Assembly: GCF_000010725.1 (NCBI RefSeq)
Contig: NC_013854.1
Span: forward strand, 897,001-961,000
Direction of reading: 5' to 3'
DNA length: 64,000 nucleotides
DNA from: Azospirillum sp. B510
GTDB lineage: Bacteria; Pseudomonadota; Alphaproteobacteria; Azospirillales; Azospirillaceae
The position numbers and the translations under genes were made by a program. Positions 33,016-42,500 of this stretch are shown here, piece after piece. The notes under the pieces were generated by a model. It was not told where the DNA came from. It saw only the letters and a program-made list of their open reading frames with translations, and did no database searches. Numbering within the stretch: the stretch's first letter is position 1; the number at the start of each line of letters is the position of its first letter.

Positions 33016-36000
33016 TCAGGCCACCGGGATGTAATCGAACACCATGTTGGCGTTGCCGGCGGCCACGCGGGTAATCTTCAGTGCCTGGTCACCGCTGGCC
33101 TTCTTTTTTTGCACAGTATAATCGGTCACCGGGCGGACCATGGTGTATTCGTCCATGCCGATGTTGAGTGCGTCGAGCGTCGGCGTGAACTGAGGGTTGG
33201 TCGTGGACAGGATCGCGACGACGTTCAATGAGTTGACCGCCCCCACGTCCATGGCCAACAGACCGGCCTGAAGCTCCGCCATGGTGTTGCCAACCGCCTG
33301 AAGTTGCGCCGGCGTGGCGGAGGTGGTCAGCGTGCCGGCGCCGGCATTCCACGCCATGGAGTAGGCCGTCGCCACCCAAGCCGAGCCGGTCCAACGCCTC
33401 AACGGAGTAGCGTACCCGTCAGTGCTGATGAGGAAGGTCAACGAGGTGTTGGGTGGCGTGCTGTAGGTCGGCGTTACCGTGTCGATGCTGGAGAAGGCAG
33501 ACAGGTCCAGAGAGGTCACACCGGGCCGTGTGGCGATCCAGCCGGGCGTGGTGACATACTGCTGGCCGTAGGCGATGGTCGGCGGCGTGAAATTGGCGGT
33601 GTAGCCTCTCCCGTTGCCGATGCTGATGCGCAGTTCATCAATGAGACCTGTAAGGGCTTTTGCCCCATTCGCGCTTGTGGGTTTGAACCCGCCAATCCAC
33701 GTCTGGTAATTTCCGCTTGCAACGTAGTTGCTGGTGTCGCTGACCGAGCCCAGAAGCACGCCGTCCGCAAAAATGCGCGTTGTGCCACTAATGCGATTGG
33801 CGAGCAAATGGTGCCATCCGATAGACGGCGACCAGCTAACCTCCATCACCACACCGGCGGAGGACGACACCCGAAGTGCTGCCCCCTCTCTATAGAACAG
33901 AAAGTCCTGGTTCGCGACAAGATACTCCCCCGCACAGACCAACCCCTGTTGGGTGTATGGGGCGCCATCGACGTACAGTTGTAGGTCGATGCAAAAATCC
34001 CCGGTACCGAACGCCACTATCTTTGCATCAAGGCTGAGGACATCGGAGGCTTGTCCGAAAAACTGAAGCGCCCCACCCCCAAACTGGTAGGTGGATGCGT
34101 TAATCTTCGCGGTCGTCGGAGCAATCCACCGGCCATCTTTCACCGTCCGAGCGTTTCCGTTGGCGGCGACCATCGCTGTGTTTTGGGAAAGCTCCTTCAC
34201 CCACTTCTGACCAACTGACCCATCGAACACCCACAGCAGCGTGGTCATGTCATCGTTGGTCAAGTTGCCGGGCGTGAAGTTGGCGATGTAGCGCGGGTTT
34301 CCGTTGGTAATGCGAATAGCGTCGAAGTAACCGTCACCGATAGCGGGGGGATTGTTCCAGGCACCTACCCACAAGTTGCCGACGCTGCCCGGCGTGGTGA
34401 ATTGTGTAGAAGGCGCTGCTATGGCACCAGCGATACCATTGACATAGACACACCATCCCCGGCCTTCCCGAACAAAGGCGAAATGGTTCCATCCGGTTGC
34501 CGGAGCGGGTCCAGTCGCGATTGCGCTTCCATTGACGTAGAAGGTCGTGCCGGAAGGGCCTGCGCCGCCCCGCATAGACCCGGAATCCGGGTTCTGACCA
34601 ATCTGGAAGATTGCGAGGGAACCACCCGCAGGAATGTACGCCCAGGCTTCTACGCACCATTTGGTATAGTTGCCGAAATACAGAGGGTGACCCGCTGCCG
34701 GATTGTCGGGAAGCAGCCATTGCGCGAACTGAGACCCGCCCGTATATAGACTGGTACTATGCCCGCCGCGGGCCTGCGCGCTGGAAAGAGCCGCGGCGTT
34801 GGTGAAGGCGAGGGTCGTGGTAGTCGTACTGAAGGCACTAGTGCCGTAGCTGCTGCCCGACGAGTCCAGCGTCACCACATCGCCGTTCGCGCCTTCGAAA
34901 TGCAGAAGGACTACGGTGCGGTCATCGGCGGTGTAGGGAGCGGTCGGCGGGGTGAAGTTGGAAATCCAGACGGCCTCGCCCCGCTTTATCCGCACCTCGT
35001 CGATATAGCCGGCCATGATCGAGGAGTTGTCGCCAACTCCGCCGAAGTAATGATAGGGGCCGCCCATGGTGATTGAGCCGGTGCCGACGGTGTGGCTGCC
35101 GATCTGCGTGCCGTTGAGGAAAATGTAAAGCGTGCCGCCGTTGCGCACCACGGCCAAATGGTTCCAGCTGTTGACCGCCGGCACGACGCCGGTGCCGACG
35201 CCGTTGGCGACGTTCCAGCTGGAGTTGTCGGTACTGATGTAGGCGGTGATCGCTCCGCCGGCGCCGTTGGTACGGATTTGCATTCCGTAGGCGTTGTTGC
35301 CGGCGCACCACAGGCAGCCGTCGGCGGTATTGGTCTTGTAGAACCACAGATCGGTGGTGAAGTTGTTGTCGCCCAGCGCCAGATCGGCGTGCGGCGTGCT
35401 GGCCCAACCGATGACGCAGCTGCCGCCGGCGCCCAGCTTAAAACTGGTGGTGCCGAATTTGGCCTGCTCGTTGGAGATCGTCGCGCCGGTACCGCCGAGT
35501 AGGATCGGTCGGCCGCTGTTCGCCCGATCCTTCAGAACCTGTCCGCCGTGGCCGTCATCGAAGGTGAACAGGTGAACGGTGTCGGCGTCGGGAACGAAGG
35601 CGGCGGCAGGCGGAGTGAAGTCGGAGGTGTAGCGGGCGACCTTCGAAATGCGGACCTGATCCTGCCAGCCGGAAATCGGATTGTTGCCGTTGTTCATGGC
35701 GCCGATACCAAGCGGCATCGCGGCATAGCTGATGGCGTCTCCGACCCCGGCGCTGCCAACTCCGTTGATATAGAGTTTGGAGACGCCGTTATAGCGGACC
35801 CACGCCACATGATAGGAAACGTCAGGTTGTGCGACAGTGGCATGGGTCCGGGTGGCACCGTCATAGTAGTAAAACTGCTTGGACGTACCGTTGACGCCAA
35901 TCTGGATGCCAGCCGAGCCGCCGGTGTTACCATCCAAGAGGACGTGATACGCCTGCGACGAAATGCTGGAGAAACGGACGAATGTCTCGTAGGTGATGTT

Positions 36001-37071
36001 CTGTGTGCTGCCAAAAGCGATCTTGTAGCTGGCCGGAACCCGCCAGTAGCTCGCCCCATCGAACCAACCACAGTGCGTGCCGAACAGCGTGACGCCGCGC
36101 TCGTCGAGGATCTCGGTGGAGCCGTTGACTCCGTCACCGTGGATCAACAGCTTGGTCGCGCTGTCGATGACGGCACCAGCCGTGTTCGTCATCGACACCA
36201 CGCCGCTGGTAATGGTCGTGCTGTTGCTCGGGTCGCGGACGTAGTCGGTGGCATTGGTATACGGCACTCCGAATGTCTGGCCCGCGATCTGCTCGTATGC
36301 CGCCAGCACCGACTTGCCGGTCAGGGTGGTGGTGCCGCCGCTGCTCATGTAGACGACGGGCGACTGCGAGACGGTGGCAGCAGCCGAGCCTACTTGATAG
36401 CCGGTCCCGGCCGGGTTGACGATCAAGGCCTTGCCGGCGTCGGATGAGCTAATGGCCGGAAGGTTGACGCCAGCGGCAGCAGCGGCAGCAGCAACTGCGG
36501 AGGCGTCAGCCGCAAGGCGATCGGCGTGAGCGGCGTCCTTGTCCGTCTCCACGGCCGAGCGATCAGCCGCCACAGCGATCCGATCGGCAGCCGTGGCCTG
36601 GGCGTCCGCATCGGCGGCCAGCCTATCCGTGTGCGTGGCCGCCTTGTCCGTCGCAACAGCCTGACGGTCGGCAGCGGTGGCGGTGGCCGCGGCGTCGGCC
36701 GCCAGCCGGTCGGTATGCACCGCGGTCTTGTCGGTGGCCACAGCCTGACGGTCAGCAGCGGCGGCAACGGCGGCGGCGGCGGCGTTGCCCTCGCTGGTGG
36801 CCGCCGCCGTCTTTGAGGCGTTGGCCGCTGTGGCACTGCCTGCGGCGGCTGTCGCGGCAGCGGCGGCTGCCGCTTGGCTGGACACAACGGTGTCGGCAAT
36901 CCCTGCCACGGTCTCGCTGGCGGTGGCCAAGTCGCTGGAGTGCCGACGCCAATTGGCCGCCATCCCGCCGACACCCGACAGGCCGAATTTGTTGGAGACC
37001 GAGTTGTAGACGCCGAGATTGTATTGTTTGAGACGGTCGATGGCATCCCAGAAAGCTTGAGGCAGATTCAT
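33016..37071 (-). CDS. Tail fibre / receptor-binding protein with LamG domains
   Basis: Protein of 1351 aa. Residues 1-40 form a tail-attachment start (MNLPQAFWDAIDRLKQYNLG), then an Ala-rich coiled coil built of near-repeats (DRQAVATDKTAVHTDRLAADA...) to about residue 195. Four LamG/concanavalin-like lectin domains follow, each with an 'NHLAVVRNG-TLYIFLNG' type core and an 'IDEVRI' end. The last 200 residues carry an Ig/cadherin-like piece (TVTPTYSTPPNTSLTFLISTDGY). Likely binds surface polysaccharide. The start overlaps the previous gene by 4 nt. Confidence 0.82.
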   Translation of the reverse strand: MNLPQAFWDAIDRLKQYNLGVYNSVSNKFGLSGVGGMAANWRRHSSDLATASETVAGIADTVVSSQAAAAAAATAAAGSATAANASKTAAATSEGNAAAAAVAAAADRQAVATDKTAVHTDRLAADAAATATAADRQAVATDKAATHTDRLAADADAQATAADRIAVAADRSAVETDKDAAHADRLAADASAVAAAAAAAGVNLPAISSSDAGKALIVNPAGTGYQVGSAAATVSQSPVVYMSSGGTTTLTGKSVLAAYEQIAGQTFGVPYTNATDYVRDPSNSTTITSGVVSMTNTAGAVIDSATKLLIHGDGVNGSTEILDERGVTLFGTHCGWFDGASYWRVPASYKIAFGSTQNITYETFVRFSSISSQAYHVLLDGNTGGSAGIQIGVNGTSKQFYYYDGATRTHATVAQPDVSYHVAWVRYNGVSKLYINGVGSAGVGDAISYAAMPLGIGAMNNGNNPISGWQDQVRISKVARYTSDFTPPAAAFVPDADTVHLFTFDDGHGGQVLKDRANSGRPILLGGTGATISNEQAKFGTTSFKLGAGGSCVIGWASTPHADLALGDNNFTTDLWFYKTNTADGCLWCAGNNAYGMQIRTNGAGGAITAYISTDNSSWNVANGVGTGVVPAVNSWNHLAVVRNGGTLYIFLNGTQIGSHTVGTGSITMGGPYHYFGGVGDNSSIMAGYIDEVRIKRGEAVWISNFTPPTAPYTADDRTVVLLHFEGANGDVVTLDSSGSSYGTSAFSTTTTTLAFTNAAALSSAQARGGHSTSLYTGGSQFAQWLLPDNPAAGHPLYFGNYTKWCVEAWAYIPAGGSLAIFQIGQNPDSGSMRGGAGPSGTTFYVNGSAIATGPAPATGWNHFAFVREGRGWCVYVNGIAGAIAAPSTQFTTPGSVGNLWVGAWNNPPAIGDGYFDAIRITNGNPRYIANFTPGNLTNDDMTTLLWVFDGSVGQKWVKELSQNTAMVAANGNARTVKDGRWIAPTTAKINASTYQFGGGALQFFGQASDVLSLDAKIVAFGTGDFCIDLQLYVDGAPYTQQGLVCAGEYLVANQDFLFYREGAALRVSSSAGVVMEVSWSPSIGWHHLLANRISGTTRIFADGVLLGSVSDTSNYVASGNYQTWIGGFKPTSANGAKALTGLIDELRISIGNGRGYTANFTPPTIAYGQQYVTTPGWIATRPGVTSLDLSAFSSIDTVTPTYSTPPNTSLTFLISTDGYATPLRRWTGSAWVATAYSMAWNAGAGTLTTSATPAQLQAVGNTMAELQAGLLAMDVGAVNSLNVVAILSTTNPQFTPTLDALNIGMDEYTMVRPVTDYTVQKKKASGDQALKITRVAAGNANMVFDYIPVA

Positions 37072-37994
37072 TCCTTGAACTCCTCCATTTCGCCCCGGTA
37101 GTTGGTGTGGCGAGGCGAGACATAGACTTGACTGTGGTCGTTCGCGCGACGGTAGAGGCCGCCGTAGAGTGTGTTTTCAGCGGCGTCTGCAATGTTCGGG
37201 ATGTAAACCAGAGGTTTCCGCTTGCCTGTGCGGAGCGCCATCTTGAACAGCTCATTACGGAGTTTGCGGTCGTTGACGCCGCGGTCGATCGTGATCGTGC
37301 GCTTCACGATCCCAGGTTCCACCCAAACAGACCCGCCGGCCCCAGCGATCACGTCATCATTATCCTTCACGCCTTCACCGCTCGCACCGACGTGACGGCT
37401 AAACGTCAGACCGTCGCCGGCCCAAGCCATTCCGACCCGGTAACCGGTATCGTCGCTGCCGTCGGGCCGGTATGCGCCACCCCACAGGGTCCACCGGATC
37501 ACGGTGACTGGAACCAACGGGACGATGGCTCGCAGATTGGTGGGCAGGAGCGCGATGTCCCTCGGATCGAGGTCGCCGCGCATCTGGTTCGGCGCGCCGG
37601 CCGGCATGTCCTCCGGATCGGTCAGCGACGGTACGACGTTGAGGTCGAGACCGTCGACAACTGTGGTCGCCACCAGTTCGCCGTCGAGAAAGCCCTCCAT
37701 GCGGAAATAGGCGTCCTGGCGCAGGTTGGTGTCGTAGAGGCCGGCGTGCGTCAGAAGGATGGGGTTGACCCAAGCAAGCTCGATCACCACAGGCGCGATC
37801 GGCGCGCCGGTCACCGGGTGTCCAGTACCGAGCTGTGTGCAGATCGCCCGGTTGGAGAGCGGGGTGGTCAGGATATTGGATAGGGGGGATGTGGCGGTCC
37901 ATGGCACGTTGCTGGTGACGGTGCAGGGGTTGTCTGTGGACGGGTTTTGCACCTCGTTCCGGTCGGCCACATAGGCGAGTGTCGTGCCAGCCAT
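37068..37994 (-). CDS. Phage tail structural protein (upstream of fibre)
   Basis: Protein of 308 aa from ATG 37994 (MAGTTLAYVADRNEVQNPSTDNPC). Beta-rich: VVIELAWVNPILLTHAGLYDTNLRQDAYFRMEG, VTVIRWTLWGGAYRPDGSDDTGYRVGMAW. The position between a large tail protein and the fibre suggests a baseplate or tail-tip component. The stop overlaps the fibre start (ATGA). No named family assigned with confidence. Confidence 0.65.
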   Translation of the reverse strand: MAGTTLAYVADRNEVQNPSTDNPCTVTSNVPWTATSPLSNILTTPLSNRAICTQLGTGHPVTGAPIAPVVIELAWVNPILLTHAGLYDTNLRQDAYFRMEGFLDGELVATTVVDGLDLNVVPSLTDPEDMPAGAPNQMRGDLDPRDIALLPTNLRAIVPLVPVTVIRWTLWGGAYRPDGSDDTGYRVGMAWAGDGLTFSRHVGASGEGVKDNDDVIAGAGGSVWVEPGIVKRTITIDRGVNDRKLRNELFKMALRTGKRKPLVYIPNIADAAENTLYGGLYRRANDHSQVYVSPRHTNYRGEMEEFKE

Positions 37995-37995
37995 G

Positions 37996-39585
37996 TCAGC
38001 GCTCCACGAACAGGGTGGCTCCGCCGCCGCGGTCCCGATTTGTCCGGCCGGTGATGACCAGCGGTCCACCGGCCTCGAAGCCCGCGATGTCGTCCACTAC
38101 GGTCACGGCGCCACCGATCCAGAGGCCGGGGGCGCCGTCCCTAACCTTCAGCTGGTAGGCCTGCGGCGGCCAAGCCTTCTCGGCCAGCCACAGCGGCGCC
38201 TCGGCGTCGGCGTCGGCCTTCAGGGTCAATGCGGTTTCAACGCGGTCGGTCTTGGCCGACACGCCATAGGCGGCGGCGATCACTGGATCGGTCGCGCTGT
38301 CCGACTCCCGCCATTGCTGGGTCCACAACGCGGCGTCCGCTGCGGTGGCATCGGCCGCAGCCTTGCCGTTGGCGCCGGGGTTCTCTGCGTAGAGGACCGT
38401 CACCTTCTTGGTGGGCGTGACGCTGTTGCCGGCGACGGGTTTCAGCCCATCTGTCGCCCCGCTCGTCTTGCTGTAGGTTCGGGTCGGCACGGCCGCCGTC
38501 GCGCGCGGCAGGCGCGTTACCACCAGCCGGTCGGCCAAGTCGATGAACCATCGGCCGCGTGGCACGCTGCCGACGAGCTTACCATAGGCGTCCCGGTGGG
38601 TGCGGCCGTCGCCGGCTGGCAGATATAGCCCGACGGTGCGCGGAATCGCATCCATGCCGCTGACGTCGGCCGCGCTGACGATCGCACCATGCGTTATCGC
38701 CAGGAAGGCGATCAGCTCGCCGATGTAGCGGCGCCAGACCCCGCCGGTCTTGTCGCCTTTGCACTCGACCCGAAAGTCGTCGTAGTGGACCGAGGTGTGG
38801 ATATAGCCGGTGGCGGTGTCGACCCGGAACTGGTCGGAGCCGGGATTGCCGGCGGTCTTGGTCACGGCCACACCGCCAGACCACCCGCGCGGCACGTCCT
38901 CGATTGGCAGACCGCCGTTGACAGACCAGACATGAAGCAAGCCCCCCCGATCCGATCCGAGGTCGATCACGCCAAGGTAGGTTGGCGCCGCAAATGGGCA
39001 GTGACCAAAGCAACGTTCCCGCAACGTGTTCTTCAGCTCCGCCGGCCCCTCATACCCGCCGGTGCCGGCATACTTCGCGGTGTCGGGCTGGATCGGCGTA
39101 TCGAAATCCAGCTGCCGGTCATAGACCGGAAGCTTCAGCGTGGTGACGTCCGGACCGATCATTCCGGCCTTCGCCCGCCAGACCGTCACCGCGGTGGACA
39201 GCGGCGCGCCGGTCGCCACCACCCGTTCGGTGACCGACTGGATCAAGTAGTCGGTCAGCAACACGTTGAGCGGGCGAGCCGTCAGCGGGACGCGCAGCCA
39301 TGCCCCGGCGGTGATGTCGTAGACCGAGGCGTAGCGCGGCAGATCATCGGCCGCGTCCTTCCGGACGTTCGCCAGGCCCATGTCGTCGATCTCGGCCCGC
39401 GCACCATCGGCAGCCGCCCGCACAGCCACCGATGCCCACTGGCTGACCAGAGGCAGCCAGGTCACGCATGCCGGATCATCATCGCTGCGGGATTGGTAGG
39501 CGACGGAGCCGGCGCAGAGCGGCCAGCGGTGTTGGTGTCCCGTGGTCTTGTGGTAGGCCACGAGATCGTACAGATGCACATCCAT
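37996..39585 (-). CDS. Phage tail tip protein
   Basis: Protein of 529 aa (MDVHLYDLVAYHKTTGHQHRWPLCAGSVAYQSRSDDDPACVTWLPLV...). Early beta-rich region with RYASVYDITAGAWLRVPLTARPLNVLLTDYLI, a Cys cluster (RERCFGHCPF), and a C-terminal part with KKVTVLYAENPGANGK and LKADADAEAPLWLAEKAWPP. It lies directly after the tape measure gene, where distal tail and baseplate-hub proteins are encoded in siphoviruses. Exact family not assigned. Confidence 0.65.
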   Translation of the reverse strand: MDVHLYDLVAYHKTTGHQHRWPLCAGSVAYQSRSDDDPACVTWLPLVSQWASVAVRAAADGARAEIDDMGLANVRKDAADDLPRYASVYDITAGAWLRVPLTARPLNVLLTDYLIQSVTERVVATGAPLSTAVTVWRAKAGMIGPDVTTLKLPVYDRQLDFDTPIQPDTAKYAGTGGYEGPAELKNTLRERCFGHCPFAAPTYLGVIDLGSDRGGLLHVWSVNGGLPIEDVPRGWSGGVAVTKTAGNPGSDQFRVDTATGYIHTSVHYDDFRVECKGDKTGGVWRRYIGELIAFLAITHGAIVSAADVSGMDAIPRTVGLYLPAGDGRTHRDAYGKLVGSVPRGRWFIDLADRLVVTRLPRATAAVPTRTYSKTSGATDGLKPVAGNSVTPTKKVTVLYAENPGANGKAAADATAADAALWTQQWRESDSATDPVIAAAYGVSAKTDRVETALTLKADADAEAPLWLAEKAWPPQAYQLKVRDGAPGLWIGGAVTVVDDIAGFEAGGPLVITGRTNRDRGGGATLFVER

Positions 39586-39596
39586 GTGGATCTCCC

Positions 39597-42500
39597 TTAT
39601 GCTGCCCGCCGCGGCTTCTGATCCGCGATTTCGGATTTGAGCGCTTCGACTGTCCTGATCAGCCTGGTCAGCAGCACGCCGCGCTGGTCCTGTGCGGCAC
39701 CCTCTTCGTCGTGCAGGGCTTGCTTGATCTCAACGATCTGGGCGTTGAGCCGCCGCAGCTCGGCCAGGATGGCGGCGTTTCCGTCGCCGCCCCGCACCGG
39801 CGGCACCGGGGCGGCCGGCTGATAGCTGGCGATGCCGGCGGGGTAGCGGTCATTGGCGGCCGTTTGATATATGCCGGCGATCCGGATCGAGTCAGCGCTC
39901 GACGCGACCGCCGCGCCGCCCCCCTGCCACAGCAGCTCTGGCCCCTGCTCGCCCACCCACACCGCGCCGGGCGGGGTGGCCAGGGTGCCGGTCGCAAAGC
40001 CTGGGATGCCGCGCTCGTGCGCCCAAGCCCGCATAGCGCCCTCGTATTGGTCGGCCTTGCCGTAGGCGGCGAGCCAGGAGTTGATCGCCCAGGCGTTGGC
40101 CTCGCCGGTGTAGCCGACCGACCGCAGGATCGACATCCAGGCATCGGTCGACACCTTGTCGCCCAGCGACGCAATATCCGGGCTCGCGGTGTATCTGTAT
40201 GGATTATTGGCCCAGCCAAGCTTCTCATCCGCCGCCCTAAGAACCTGATAGGTGGCGTCCGGTCCCTGCGCGCGCGCCCAAGTCATGATCCCCGGTAGGG
40301 TGCCAGTCGTCAGGCCAGCGAGCATCTGCGGCAGGGTCGCGCTGGATTTGGTGCCCGTCAGCTGTTCCAGCGGCGCCCTGAAGCCCTGCATCACGACGTA
40401 GCTCTGGGCCATGATGCCGGTGATGTCTTCCAGCTTGCCGTAGTTCTTTTGCCCCAGCGCTGCCGCCTCCGTTCGCGCCCGCTGAAGTTCCTTCAGCTGA
40501 TCCTGGGCGACTTTCAGGTCGGCCTCGGCCGTCGCCGCGGTGGAGGATGGCGTGACGGTGCCAAGCTCCTTTTCGGCCGCCATCACCATGTCGTAGAGCG
40601 CTCGGGCGGTTCCGGCCGAGTTCTCCTTTTCGATCGTCGTCAAGGTCTGGCCGAGGCTGATCAGGTTGGTGCGGGCGGTGTCCTTTTCTTCATCACTCTT
40701 TTTGGTCGAACGAATGATCTCCAACGCGGCATCCCATTGCCGTTTGGTCTCCGTCAGCCGCTCCTGCGGGCTGATCGGCGCGTCCTGGCTGATGGCGAGG
40801 GCATCACGGGCGGCGGCGAATTGCTTGGCCGCCTGGGCAACCTTCAGCGCGCCGTCCTGAAGAGTGGAAATGAAGGTCTGCCTTGCGGTGATTTCCTGAT
40901 CGTACCAACCAAGAACATCGGCCTGCGCTAGAGAAAAGGCTCGCGCCGCATATTCGGCGGCCTGTAGCTGCTTCAGCTGCGTGGTGTCATAGCCCTTGTC
41001 TTCTGCCTGCGACAGTTCGACTTTTTGCTGCTGTTGGAGCGCCAGCAAACCAGAGTCGCGGTCGCGACCGATTACCCCATACGTCCGGCTGTTGATGTCG
41101 GCGGTATAGGCTGTAAGCGCCGCCAGCTTCTCCTTTTTCGCTGCCTCGGCCTCCAGCCCCTGGACATATTTCAGACCACCGAGATAGGCGGCGTCTTGGC
41201 CGTCCTTCACCGCCTGCTGGAATTCACGCTGCTGGCGCAACGCCAACTCCAGCGTGTCAGCGTCTCCGCCACGATTTTCAGCGCGCAGCGCACGGACGTG
41301 CAGGTCTTGGGCGGCTTGGGTGACCTTGTTTTGTTGCTCCAGGGCCGCTGTTTGTGCCTCCAGGCCCTGAACATATTTCAGACCACCGAGATAGGCGGCG
41401 TCTTGGCCGTCCTTCACCGCCTGCTGGAATTCACGCTGCTGGCGCAGCTGCAATTCCTGAGCGTCGGCGGCGCCCCCCTTACCCTCCGCGCGCAGAGCGC
41501 GGACATTTAGGTCTTCGGCCGCTTGGAGACGCGTCGCCGCAGTCTCGTTGTCCTGCCACGCCTTGGTCAGCTGCGCCACCGCCGCCTTTTGCTGTTCGGC
41601 GCTGATGGTGCCTGCTGTCAACTGGCCATTCAGATCAGCGAGCGCAGCCCGCAGCTGGTCGCCAGTCAACGTACCAACCGCCGCCGCGTCAGACACTCCT
41701 TGCCATACATCCCGCAGAGCCAGCACCTGCGGGCCATACATCCCGGCCTCTGACAGCTGGGCATCGGCGCTTGCCCGCCAGGAAGGGTTGATGGCCGTTT
41801 CGACCGCCGCGCTACCATCGCGCAGCGCCGACAAGACGCCAATGTTGCGCTGCCAAGCCGCAGTGAATCCGGACACGGCGGTGCCGTACTGGTCGCCCGT
41901 CAGCACCCCGTCGCGAAGGGCTGCGTTCAGCGCCTCCATCGCTGAACGCAGGTCGCCGAAACGCAGGGTGCCGGATGTCGCGGATGCGTCGACCTGATCG
42001 AGCACGTTACCGAGCGCGGACACCCCGGCGAACTTGGGGTCGAGCCCGAGCGCCTTCACTCGGTCGGTCGACGTCGCCCGCGCGCCTGGATCGACCAGTT
42101 GCGTAATGGAGAGATCGCCGGCCCTGGTCTGGTAGCCGACCGACGTCAGATAGTCGTCCTTCAGCTTCGCCGTGTATTTTCCCGCCATGTCCGCTACTTC
42201 GGCGGCGGTATAGCCAAGCGCAGACAGAGCTGGCCGGAATGCCTCGAACTGGATCTCCGCCTGCTTGGTGACGGCGGAGACGCCCCGCAGCGGCTCCACC
42301 GCCGGTCCCAGCCCCATCATCGCGGTGATGCCCTTGCGGGCGGCGGCGGTCAGCTCGGTCTCGGTTGCCAGTCCGAGCCGCGACGCTGTGTCCTTCCAGT
42401 CCGTGACGCTGACCTTGACCTGATCTCCAAGCTGCTGGGAGGCTTCGGTCCATGCCTTGATCTGGTTCGAGGTTGGATCAAGCGCCGAATTCATGGCATC

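Noticed and set aside
41164..41446. CRISPR-like repeats
   Set aside because: The repeated 76-bp units are in-frame protein repeats of the tape measure gene, with no spacers or cas genes.
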